NCBI GenBank assembly: GCA_003235605.1
Contig: QJVU01000554.1
Location: 1 to 7,129 of the forward strand
Direction: 5' to 3'
DNA length: 7,129 nucleotides
DNA from: Planctomycetota bacterium
Lineage (GTDB): Bacteria; Planctomycetota; UBA1135; UBA2386
Positions 1-6,498 of this stretch are shown piece after piece (position 1 is the first letter of the stretch; the number at the start of each line of letters is the position of its first letter). Under the pieces are notes generated by a model. It ran no database searches, was not told the origin of the DNA, and saw nothing but the letters and a program-made list of their open reading frames with translations. Made by a program: the position numbers and the translations under genes.

Positions 1-398
1 CAGCGGTTCTGAGCCTGGCGTTCGGCCGCGCCTACAAGAAGAGCCTGGACGAGGTCTACAAGCTGGTCGACAAGCGCAACGAGAAGATCTCGATCCTGGC
101 CCAGGAGATCGTGCGCAAGGCCGACCGGGAACAGTTGCTCAAGCAGTTCTCCCGCCAGCCCGTCCGGGACGACCTGGTACGGGCCATCCTCCAGTCCCGC
201 AGTCGCGCCTGCACACTGCACCTGATCGACTTCCTGAAGATGCCGAGCCTGCCGTCGGAGGGCAGGAATGCCGCATCGTACGTCGTTCAACGGCTCCTGG
301 GTCTGGACGACCCGCCCATCGATCCAGAGCGCTCCACCCCGATCTCGCCGCGACGCCATCGCGAGCTGCGCGCGCGGGCCGAACGGCGGTTGAACTGA
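1..398 (+). CDS. C-terminal part of an unrecognised, probably helical protein (5' end outside window)
   Basis: The reading frame is open from the window edge (first whole codon at base 3) to a TGA at 396-398, giving 131 residues. A GTG at 111 could be read as a start, but the frame is open upstream and the same kind of charged helical sequence continues across it (residues such as YKKSLDEVYKLVDKRNEK), so the gene almost certainly begins before the window. The visible part is rich in Lys, Arg, Glu and Leu. It looks like successive amphipathic helices, perhaps of the HEAT or tetratricopeptide sort, and ends in a very basic Arg-rich tail. There is no signal peptide, membrane segment or catalytic motif in what can be seen. 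I do not recognise the family. It lies 38 bases upstream of the amidohydrolase fusion on the same strand, so the two may share a transcript. Confidence 0.6.
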   Translation, partial: AVLSLAFGRAYKKSLDEVYKLVDKRNEKISILAQEIVRKADREQLLKQFSRQPVRDDLVRAILQSRSRACTLHLIDFLKMPSLPSEGRNAASYVVQRLLGLDDPPIDPERSTPISPRRHRELRARAERRLN

Positions 399-436
399 CG
401 AGGGCGCAGCTTGCCCACGACGCCAAGACCGGGAGA

Positions 437-3400
437 ATGCCCCGGATCATGGGACCTCGACCCCAGCCCCCAGCCCTCTCCCCCTACACCTGGGCCTGTG
501 CGCTGACCCTCGGGGTCGCCCTGGTCGCCCAGGACCCCGTTGCCGACCAGGAGACCGGGAAGCAGAACGGCGGGAACAGCGACAAGCCGACGCGGGCCTG
601 GGAGACAGACAAGGTGCATGGGCCCTCGCGCATGCTACGCATGACAGTCCACGAGGGTACCTGGATGAACCTGGACGTGAGCCCAGACGGCAAGGCTCTC
701 GTCTTCGACCTCCTGGGGGACATCTACACCATGGGCATCGAAGGGGGCAAGGCGAAGCCCCTCGTGCGCGGGCCGGCATTCACCGTACAGCCGCGCTTCA
801 GCCCCGATGGCAAGCACGTCGCATTCACTTCGGACGCCGGCGGCGGCGACAACCTCTGGATCATGGACGCCGATGGCAGCAACCGGCGACAGGTCACCAA
901 GGAGAGCTTCCGCCTGCTCAACAACCCCGCATGGACCCCGGATGGCAAGTACCTGGTCGGCCGCAAGCACTTCACGTCGAGGCGTTCCCTGGGCGCCGGT
1001 GAGATGTGGCTCTACGACCTGGAGGGTGGCACCGGGGTGCGCCTCACCAAGAAGGACAACGAGCAGCAGGACACCGGCGAGCCCGAGGTTTCCCCGGACG
1101 GACGGCACCTCTACTTCAGCGACGACGTCAGCCCGGGACCCCAGTTCCAGTACAACCGCGATCCCAACGGGATCATCTACGCCATCAAACGGCTGGACCT
1201 CAAGACCGGCAAGACCGAGACGGTCAGCAGCGCCTACGGCGGCAGCGCCAGACCAGAGATCTCCCCCAACGGAAAGCGGCTGGCGTTCGTACGGCGGGTT
1301 CGCGCCAAGACGGCCCTCTACGTTCGGGAACTGGACTCGGGAGAAGAGAAGCTCATCTGGGACGGACTCTCCAAGGACGGTCAGGAGACCTGGTGCATCT
1401 TCGGGGTCTATCCGAACTTCGGCTGGCTTCCGGACAGCCTGCAGGTTGTGGTGTGGGCGAAGGGCAAGCTGTGGCGGGTCGACACCCGGAACGGCGAGGC
1501 ACTGGAGATTCCCTTCACCGTCGAGGCCGAACACGAGGTCCGCGACGCCCTGCGCTTCCCCCAGGAGATCGGTGGTGACACCCAGAAGGTGAGGGTCATC
1601 CGGTGGCCCCAGGTCACGCCGGACAACAAGCAGGTCTACTTCCATGCGCTCGGCCACATCTACCGGAAGGACCTCCCCGAGGGCGAGCCCGTCCGGATCA
1701 CCAAGGGCAGCGACCTGGAGTACTACCCCTGCCTGTCCCCCGACGGAAAGAAGCTGGCCTACAGCACCTGGAACGACCGCGAGGGCGGACGGCTGATGAT
1801 GATGGACCTCGTCACCGGCACCACGCGCTCCCTGGTCGAGAAGCCAGGTCACTACGTGGAACCGGCCTTCGACATGCTGGGAGAGAGGCTGCTCTACCGC
1901 AGGCTCGGGGAAGGACACACCCGTGGCAGCGCCTTCATCACCCGTCCGGGCATCTACCTTGTGGACCTGCTTTCAGGGGAGCGCAGGTTCGTGCGCAAGG
2001 CAGGCAGCAGGCCCCGGTTCCACCCTGACCCCAGCCGCCATCGCATCCTGATCCTGGACCGGGAGGGGGAGAATGCCGCCCTCTCCAGCGTGAACCTCCT
2101 GGGTGGCGACCGACGGGTGTTGCTCACCTCCACCCGCGCTACCGACATTCTGATCGCTCCCGACGGGAAGACGGTGGCATGGGAGGAGCTGTTTCATGTG
2201 TATCTGAGCCCGATGCCTGATGTCGGCAGCGCAATGCACCTGGCGCCGGAGCGCATGGATCTGCCGGTATGGAGGCTGACAAAGGACGGTGGGGAGTTCC
2301 TGCGGTTCTCCGGGGACGGCAAGGTGTTGTGGCACAACCTGGCCGGCATGCTGCAACGCAATGACGTGGCCAAGGCGCTCGCGGCGAGACCAGGGGACAA
2401 GGACAAAGGCAAAGACAAAGACAACAAGAAGGCCGGGGCTGACCTGCCGGAGCACCAGCAGTTCGATCTCACGTTCACGGTTCCGGCGGACATTCCGAAG
2501 TCCAACGTCTACCTCACCGGCGCCCGGATCATCACCATGGAGGGGGACGAGATCATCCAGAACGGCTACGTGCACGTCGTGGGCAACCGCATCCACGGGA
2601 TGGGATCCATGGCCGACGTCAGAATCCCTCGTGGCGCGCAGACCATCGACTGCTCGGGGAAGACCATCATGCCCGGCATCGTGGATGTGCACGCCCACAT
2701 GCCGTCGGGGAATGCCGGCATGCTGCCCCAGCACAACTGGGCCTACATGGCCAACCTGGCCTTTGGGGTCACCACTACCCACGACCCGAGCCACGACACC
2801 AAGATGGTGTTCTCCGCTTCGGAGCTGGTGAATGCGGGCCTGATGCTGGGGCCGAGGATGTTCAGTACCGGGACGATCCTCTATGGCGCCGAGGCTGACT
2901 TCAAGGCCGTCATCAACAGCATCGACGATGCGCGTTCCCATCTCCGGCGTCTCAGGTCGTTCGGGGCCTTCAGCATCAAGAGCTACAACCAGCCCCGCCG
3001 CGACCAACGGCAGCAGGTCATCGAGGCCGGCGCCGAGCTGAAGATGATGGTCTGCCCCGAGGGGGGAAGCATGTTCTTCCACAACCTGACGATGATCCTG
3101 GATGGACACACCACCCAGGAGCATGCCCTGCCGGTGGCGCCCCTCTACGAGGATGTCCTGAAGCTGTTCGCTTTCAGCCGGACGGCCTACAACCCCACGC
3201 TGGTTGTGGGTTACGGCGGCCTCTGGGGCGAGAACTACTGGTACCAGGAGACCGATGTCTGGCAGAACAAGCGTTTGCTGGCTTTCGTCCCCAGGGGACT
3301 GGTAGATGCCCGCAGCCGCCGCCGTAACAAGTACCCCGCCGACGAGTTGCACCACATCGACCTCGCCAGGAGCGCCGCCGACCTGATCCGGCGCGGCGTG

Positions 3401-3778
3401 GTCACCTCGGTCAGCGCACATGGCCAGATGCAGGGCATCTGCAGTCACTGGGACCTGTGGATGTTCCAGCAAGGCGGCCTCTCCAATCACGAAGCACTCT
3501 TCACCGCCACCCTCAACGGCGCCCGGGCCTTGGGGCTCGACGGTCATGTAGGCTCTCTCAGGAAGGGCAAGCTGGCCGACCTCGTCATCCTGGACAAGAA
3601 CCCCCTGGACGACATCCGCAACAGCGAGTCCATCGACATGGTGATGAAGAACGGTCGCCTCTACGACTCGATGTCCTTGCGTCAGGTCTATCCCGATCGC
3701 ACCAAGAGGCCGCAGCTCCCGTTCATGGGCCTCCTTGGAGACCTTGGATCGGGGTGCATGTGCCAGGTCGGCAGGTGA
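437..3778 (+). CDS. Exported TolB/Tricorn-like PD40 propeller fused to an amidohydrolase
   Basis: This 1113-residue protein is a predicted metal-dependent hydrolase acting outside the cytoplasm. A hydrophobic stretch (about residues 15-31, ending near ALVAQDP) reads as a signal peptide. Residues about 70-640 carry repeated PD40 blades with SPDGK-like cores at residues 82, 122, 167, 219, 276, 434, 574 and 625. A Lys/Asp-rich linker (653-665) leads to an amidohydrolase domain from about 690 (VYLTGARIITMEGD). There the metal-binding HAH pair is H752/H754, the likely carboxylated lysine is K848 (IKSYNQ), and candidate His ligands are H882, H891 and H896 (GHTTQEHALP). The domain ends with the typical GSLRKGKLADLVILDKNPL segment. 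The usual final Asp appears replaced at S993-A994-H995. Related proteins are annotated as amidohydrolase or Xaa-Pro dipeptidase-like, with substrates mostly unknown. The start is uncertain: GGGAG at 431-435 is too close to ATG 437 and a little far from ATG 449; both keep the signal peptide. Confidence 0.9.
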   Translation: MPRIMGPRPQPPALSPYTWACALTLGVALVAQDPVADQETGKQNGGNSDKPTRAWETDKVHGPSRMLRMTVHEGTWMNLDVSPDGKALVFDLLGDIYTMGIEGGKAKPLVRGPAFTVQPRFSPDGKHVAFTSDAGGGDNLWIMDADGSNRRQVTKESFRLLNNPAWTPDGKYLVGRKHFTSRRSLGAGEMWLYDLEGGTGVRLTKKDNEQQDTGEPEVSPDGRHLYFSDDVSPGPQFQYNRDPNGIIYAIKRLDLKTGKTETVSSAYGGSARPEISPNGKRLAFVRRVRAKTALYVRELDSGEEKLIWDGLSKDGQETWCIFGVYPNFGWLPDSLQVVVWAKGKLWRVDTRNGEALEIPFTVEAEHEVRDALRFPQEIGGDTQKVRVIRWPQVTPDNKQVYFHALGHIYRKDLPEGEPVRITKGSDLEYYPCLSPDGKKLAYSTWNDREGGRLMMMDLVTGTTRSLVEKPGHYVEPAFDMLGERLLYRRLGEGHTRGSAFITRPGIYLVDLLSGERRFVRKAGSRPRFHPDPSRHRILILDREGENAALSSVNLLGGDRRVLLTSTRATDILIAPDGKTVAWEELFHVYLSPMPDVGSAMHLAPERMDLPVWRLTKDGGEFLRFSGDGKVLWHNLAGMLQRNDVAKALAARPGDKDKGKDKDNKKAGADLPEHQQFDLTFTVPADIPKSNVYLTGARIITMEGDEIIQNGYVHVVGNRIHGMGSMADVRIPRGAQTIDCSGKTIMPGIVDVHAHMPSGNAGMLPQHNWAYMANLAFGVTTTHDPSHDTKMVFSASELVNAGLMLGPRMFSTGTILYGAEADFKAVINSIDDARSHLRRLRSFGAFSIKSYNQPRRDQRQQVIEAGAELKMMVCPEGGSMFFHNLTMILDGHTTQEHALPVAPLYEDVLKLFAFSRTAYNPTLVVGYGGLWGENYWYQETDVWQNKRLLAFVPRGLVDARSRRRNKYPADELHHIDLARSAADLIRRGVVTSVSAHGQMQGICSHWDLWMFQQGGLSNHEALFTATLNGARALGLDGHVGSLRKGKLADLVILDKNPLDDIRNSESIDMVMKNGRLYDSMSLRQVYPDRTKRPQLPFMGLLGDLGSGCMCQVGR
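2391..2432 (+). repeat. Lys/Asp low-complexity linker coding segment
   Basis: The coding strand alternates GAC with AAG or AAA codons, giving DKDKGKDKDNKK at residues 654-665. It is A-rich compared with the G+C-rich DNA around it. It sits between the propeller and the amidohydrolase domain and reads as a flexible charged linker. The tract could vary in length by slippage, but nothing in the window shows that it does. Confidence 0.6.
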
Positions 3779-3790
3779 GTCCTACCTGGC
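3762..3790. terminator. Inverted repeat spanning the convergent stop codons; possible bidirectional terminator
   Basis: GCCAGGT at 3762-3768 is perfectly complementary to ACCTGGC at 3784-3790, with a 15-base loop. A nearer copy, CAGGT at 3772-3776, can pair with the same right arm (ACCTG, 3784-3788). The repeat covers the TGA of the amidohydrolase (3776-3778) and the TAG of the oppC-like gene (3784-3782). There is no T-run on either side, so it is not a textbook intrinsic terminator. Its place between convergent genes suggests 3' end formation or transcript protection. Confidence 0.35.
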
Positions 3791-4747
3791 CTTCCTGTCC
3801 GCGAGGGAGTGCAGGCAGATGACCGTCAATATCAGCGCCAGGCCAGGAAAGAACCAGAGGTGCCAGGCGCCAGCGTAGGCGTAGCGCGAGCCCTGCTGCA
3901 GGATGCTCCCCCATGAGACCGAGGTCAGTCCCGGACCGATGTCCAGGAACGAGAGCGTGGACTCCACCACGATGGCGCTGGCGGCCACGAACGCGGCATT
4001 GACCAGGATCGGGCCTTGCGCAGAAGGGAGGAGGTGCCGCACCACAAGGCGCAAGGGACCGACGCCCAGCCCACGGGCGCACTCCACGAACTCGCGGTCC
4101 CGCAGGCTCAAGAACTCACCACGGACGATGCGAGCAAAGCTCGTCCAGTAGACGAGAGCGAGGACCAGGACAACGCCGAGGGTGCTGTTACCCACGAAGG
4201 AGAGCACCGCCAGGACAAAGAACAGGGCCGGGAAACACAGGAAGATCTCGATGAGGCGCTGGACCAGGATGTCCGCCCAGCCACCGCGGTAGCCGGACCA
4301 TGCACCCAGGCTGATGCCGATCAGCCCGGACAGGAACACCACGCCCAGCGCAATCCACACCGCGGTGCCTGTCCCGTGGATGAGCCGTGCCAGCAGGTCC
4401 CGCCCGGTGTCGTCATTGCCAAGGTAGTGCATGGGTGGCGAGGGAGTCCGGTTCACGTACTCCAGGTCGGGCTCGAAGGGCCCGTAAGGGATGAAGGGCA
4501 TCAACGCCCAGTCCGTATCGGCGGGGTCGGTCTCGAGATCTCTCCACCAGTGTTTCCACGCCTTGCCGTCTGGTCCCGGAGCGCGCACACCGAAGTAGTC
4601 GTGAAAGGCCGGAAACTGCAGTTCTCCGTTCACGCTCGCAATGATGGGCCGATCGTTGGCGAGTAGCGGCGCCAGCAGCCCCACCCCGAGCAGCACCAGC
4701 GAGAACCACAGTGCCCACCGCCGTCTGTTCGGCTTCATGACCTTCAT
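3782..4747 (-). CDS. ABC transporter inner-membrane permease, OppC/DppC type (YejE-like)
   Basis: The 321-residue product is one of two membrane subunits of a peptide-type ABC importer. An N-terminal membrane segment (about 11-30) is followed by a periplasmic stretch of roughly 75 residues (31-105). That stretch has the NDRPI start and the FIPYGPFEPDL and SPPMHYLGNDDTGRDLLARL motifs seen in OppC, and especially YejE, proteins. The binding-protein-dependent permease core (about 120-310) follows with several membrane helices. The EAA loop that meets the ATPase is at about 219-241 (EFVECARGLGVG, then RHLLP). The C terminus (LHSLADRKAR) is short and lacks the GDxLRDxLDP ending common in the family. 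Its ATG shares four bases (ATGA) with the oppB-like stop, which suggests translational coupling; there is no clear ribosome binding site of its own. A second ATG three codons in is an alternative start. The substrate cannot be read from the sequence; oligopeptide, dipeptide, microcin-like and nickel transporters share this fold. Confidence 0.92.
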   Translation of the reverse strand: MKVMKPNRRRWALWFSLVLLGVGLLAPLLANDRPIIASVNGELQFPAFHDYFGVRAPGPDGKAWKHWWRDLETDPADTDWALMPFIPYGPFEPDLEYVNRTPSPPMHYLGNDDTGRDLLARLIHGTGTAVWIALGVVFLSGLIGISLGAWSGYRGGWADILVQRLIEIFLCFPALFFVLAVLSFVGNSTLGVVLVLALVYWTSFARIVRGEFLSLRDREFVECARGLGVGPLRLVVRHLLPSAQGPILVNAAFVAASAIVVESTLSFLDIGPGLTSVSWGSILQQGSRYAYAGAWHLWFFPGLALILTVICLHSLADRKAR

Positions 4748-5757
4748 CGCAGCTGCACCCGCGGGTCCACTACCCGATGGAGCACATCCGAGAGGATCAG
4801 GCTCAGCAGCGTCACGATCGCAACGAGCATGGTCAACGCCATCACCATCGGGTACTCGTAGCCCAGAACCGCGTCGTAGGAGAGGCGCCCCAGTCCTGGG
4901 AGAGAGAAGATGGTCTCCACGACCACCGTGCCGGTGATCAGCGAGGGCAGCATCGTGCCGAGCAGGGTGACCAGGGGCGACAACCCGTTCCTGAGCACTC
5001 GGCGGCGGACGAGCTTCTCCGGCATCCCCCAGCCCCTGAGCGCGACAACGAAATCACTGGCCGCGGCCCGCGCGACCGAGCTCCGCAGGAAACGGTACGT
5101 CACGACTCCATAGCCCAGGGCCAGGGTGAACACGGGCAGGACCAGGTGCGCGGACAGATCCAGGACCCGGGCTCCCGCGGACTGCGGTAGAGGGTCCGAG
5201 TGCAGTTGCCCGTACGGCAGGATCGGCTCGAAGAACCCGCCGGCGAAAACCAGCAACAGCAGAGTTGCGATCAGGAACTCCGGCAGTCCATACAGGACAA
5301 AGGCCAAGGTCGACACCCGCCGGTCTACCGTACCCCCCGCGTGCATGCCCACGTAGGCTCCCAGCGGCACCGCAACCGCCAGCGCGAGAAACAGTGCCAG
5401 GGTGTTCAGGAGCAACGTCACCGGCAACGCTCTCCAAAGCCTCTCGCGGAACAGCTGTCGGTCGACCGCGGTGCCGGCGAAGTCCAGCATCAGCGCACGA
5501 CCCAGCCACCGCAGGTAGCGATAGGCCACCGAGTAGCGCTCGCCGGTATCGGGATCACGGAGGCCGTAACGAATCTCCAGCAGGCGGGCCTGCCGCTGCC
5601 GGACCTCGGCATCTCCTCTCGACACCGCAGCGCCGTGTCCTTGGCTGGCGCTCACCGGATCCCCCGGCGCAAGCTCCATCAACAGGAACGTCACCAGGGA
5701 GATGCCGATCAGCGACGGCACGACCCACAAGAGACGTTTCAGGACGTAACTCAGCAT
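4744..5757 (-). CDS. ABC transporter inner-membrane permease, OppB/DppB type
   Basis: This 337-residue protein is the partner permease of the oppC-like subunit. It opens with MLSYVLKRLLWVVPSLIGIS, the standard OppB/DppB first helix, followed by the conserved MELAPGDP at about 27-34. A periplasmic segment of about 70 residues contains RYGLRDPD. Further helices lie at about 112-135, 150-173, 203-222, 262-283 and 303-324. The EAA-type coupling loop is at about 235-257 (DFVVALRGWGMPEKLVRRRV), then RNGLSP. The end matches the family (ETIFSLPGLGRLSYDAV, DVLHRVVDPRV). The frame is open to a GTG at 5844, but the extra 29 residues are Pro/Arg-rich and not family-like, so I chose the ATG at 5757. That start has no strong Shine-Dalgarno sequence. 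It is the first gene of a two-gene unit; no binding protein or ATPase gene lies in the window. Confidence 0.93.
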   Translation of the reverse strand: MLSYVLKRLLWVVPSLIGISLVTFLLMELAPGDPVSASQGHGAAVSRGDAEVRQRQARLLEIRYGLRDPDTGERYSVAYRYLRWLGRALMLDFAGTAVDRQLFRERLWRALPVTLLLNTLALFLALAVAVPLGAYVGMHAGGTVDRRVSTLAFVLYGLPEFLIATLLLLVFAGGFFEPILPYGQLHSDPLPQSAGARVLDLSAHLVLPVFTLALGYGVVTYRFLRSSVARAAASDFVVALRGWGMPEKLVRRRVLRNGLSPLVTLLGTMLPSLITGTVVVETIFSLPGLGRLSYDAVLGYEYPMVMALTMLVAIVTLLSLILSDVLHRVVDPRVQLR

Positions 5758-5799
5758 TCCGCGAACAGCCCCAGGCGGCGAAGGTACCGCAACATCCTG

Positions 5800-5813
5800 C
5801 CCGTGAGGACGGG
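5800..5813 (-). other. Small hairpin in the predicted permease leader
   Basis: CCCGT at 5800-5804 pairs perfectly with ACGGG at 5809-5813 around a four-base loop. On the minus strand it would lie in the untranslated leader about 43 bases upstream of the oppB-like ATG. It has no following T-run and does not cover the start codon, so a role in attenuation or translation control is only a possibility. Confidence 0.25.
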
Positions 5814-5858
5814 AATTCCAAGCCGACCGGCGTGGACCTGACACCGACTCGGAGCCGA

Positions 5859-5887
5859 ACTAAAGGCCGGACCCGGGCAATTGTCGA
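5859..5887 (-). promoter_or_regulatory. Candidate sigma70-like promoter for the oppB-oppC-like pair
   Basis: Read on the minus strand, TCGACA (5887-5882; five of six match to TTGACA) is followed by a 17-base spacer and TTTAGT (5864-5859; four of six match to TATAAT). It would start transcription near 5852 and leave a leader of about 95 bases before the ATG at 5757. It lies in the least G+C-rich part of the intergenic region. Spacing is ideal, but single matches like this arise by chance and the organism's sigma factors are unknown. Confidence 0.3.
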
Positions 5888-5897
5888 GATCTTGATA

Positions 5898-6485
5898 GTG
5901 AATCAAACCGTCAAGAGAGCAGAGAAGGAACTCCTCCCCAGCCGGCCCTGCACGTCCTGCGGGGAGCACTTCGAGGCGTCACACCTCACGTGGGTGGGGG
6001 GCCAGTGGTTCTGCACAGACTGTCACCTGGAGTGGAAGGCCCAACACGAAACGCCGCCGCAGTACGTCAACGAGGCGACAGCGGAAGTGGAGGCGGCCTC
6101 GGGAACCCTGGTTGCCCTCAAGAAGGTGGACAACTTCTTTCGCGTCGGCTCCGGCTTGCTCCGCTTCGCGGGCTATGCCATCGCCTTCTACCTGGCGAGG
6201 ACGTACTCCTTTGTGGACCCGTTCCTCCAGGGCATCGTCCTTGCGGACGTCCTGACGTGGATCGTTCTGTGCTGGTTCGGCCGGCACTTCACCAAGCTGT
6301 CGACGATCCTGGAGTTCGTCGGCTTCGTGATCCTCACGACGATCATCGTCAGCCATGGAGACTCGATGTTCGACAGCAACACCTCCATGGGGATCGCTTT
6401 CCTGGGGTTCCTGGCCACCCTGGGGACCAAGGGGCTCTACCAGGTGCACCGCCTCTGGAGCGGCTCGGGCACTGAGCCCGAGTAG
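5898..6485 (+). CDS. Unrecognised membrane protein with an N-terminal four-cysteine zinc ribbon
   Basis: The product is 195 residues from the chosen GTG. Residues 18-42 hold CTSC, 17 residues, then CTDC (C18, C21, C39, C42). With the WFC/W pattern this is typical of a treble-clef or LIM-like zinc-binding ribbon facing the cytoplasm. A polar linker (about 47-76) follows, then four hydrophobic segments at about 83-103, 110-127, 136-152 and 163-181, with Arg/Lys between them. The C terminus is short and polar (SGSGTEPE). I cannot assign a family or function. Zinc ribbons joined to membrane helices are common among bacterial small-membrane proteins of unknown role. The GTG at 5898 is preferred because GAG at 5886-5888 lies 9 bases upstream; TTG at 5892 would add two residues. 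The frame is open back to 5265, but that stretch is antisense to the oppB-like gene. It diverges from the permeases and converges on the epimerase gene. Confidence 0.75.
   Translation: MNQTVKRAEKELLPSRPCTSCGEHFEASHLTWVGGQWFCTDCHLEWKAQHETPPQYVNEATAEVEAASGTLVALKKVDNFFRVGSGLLRFAGYAIAFYLARTYSFVDPFLQGIVLADVLTWIVLCWFGRHFTKLSTILEFVGFVILTTIIVSHGDSMFDSNTSMGIAFLGFLATLGTKGLYQVHRLWSGSGTEPE
6464..6482. other. Perfect 7-bp inverted repeat at the end of the zinc-ribbon gene
   Basis: CTCGGGC (6464-6470), a five-base loop and GCCCGAG (6476-6482) form a strong G+C hairpin inside the last codons of the zinc-ribbon gene. Its right arm overlaps the left arm of the next inverted repeat, so only one of the two can form at a time. 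Confidence 0.45.
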
Positions 6486-6498
6486 GCCTCCTACTCGG
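6478..6498. terminator. Perfect 8-bp inverted repeat containing both convergent stop codons
   Basis: CCGAGTAG (6478-6485), a five-base loop GCCTC and CTACTCGG (6491-6498) are exactly complementary. The TAG of the zinc-ribbon gene ends the left arm and the TAG of the epimerase gene (read leftward) begins the right arm, so the symmetry axis is the middle of the 5-base gap. It would form in both transcripts. No T-run follows on either strand, so intrinsic termination is possible but not of the standard kind. Confidence 0.4.

Larger units (their letters stand above)
5758..5897. promoter_or_regulatory. Divergent intergenic region between the permease pair and the zinc-ribbon gene
   Basis: These 140 bases separate the leftward oppB-like start from the rightward zinc-ribbon gene and must hold the promoters of both, unless the zinc-ribbon gene is read from farther away. 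I see a candidate leftward promoter (5859-5887) and a small hairpin at 5800-5813, listed separately. No convincing -35/-10 pair is visible for the rightward gene. Open frames crossing the region are weak: the leftward GTG extension is Pro/Arg-rich and the rightward frame is an antisense shadow of the oppB-like gene. Confidence 0.5.

Noticed and set aside
111..398. A complete 95-residue gene starting at GTG 111
   Set aside because: The frame is open and similar in character back to the window edge, so this is the end of a longer gene.
399..436. Possible terminator or promoter in the gap before the fusion gene
   Set aside because: Only a 4-bp GGGC/GCCC pairing is visible, and there is no -35/-10 pair; too weak to call.
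635..1918. Long open frame of 427 codons on the minus strand inside the fusion gene
   Set aside because: Its codons line up exactly with the plus-strand codons. In that phase stops arise only from TTA, CTA and TCA codons, which are rare in G+C-rich genes. The plus strand has clear PD40 repeats and the antisense product resembles nothing.
2391..2432. Tandem repeat array or CRISPR-like element
   Set aside because: The short GAC/AAR codon alternation encodes a charged linker in frame; there are no spaced repeats.
1973..3547. Open frame of 524 codons on the minus strand inside the fusion gene
   Set aside because: Same codon-aligned antisense phase, opposite a well-conserved amidohydrolase domain; a composition artefact.
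4016..4666. Open frame of 216 codons on the plus strand across the oppC-like gene
   Set aside because: Gln/Glu/His/Arg-rich sequence without motifs, opposite a clear permease; an antisense shadow.
5758..5844. GTG start at 5844 for the oppB-like gene, adding 29 residues
   Set aside because: The extension is Pro/Arg-rich and unlike the family, whereas the ATG at 5757 gives the standard OppB beginning and length.
5265..5897. Upstream extension of the zinc-ribbon gene frame to 5265
   Set aside because: It runs antisense through the oppB-like gene and is Arg/Pro-rich; recognisable protein character begins only after 5898.
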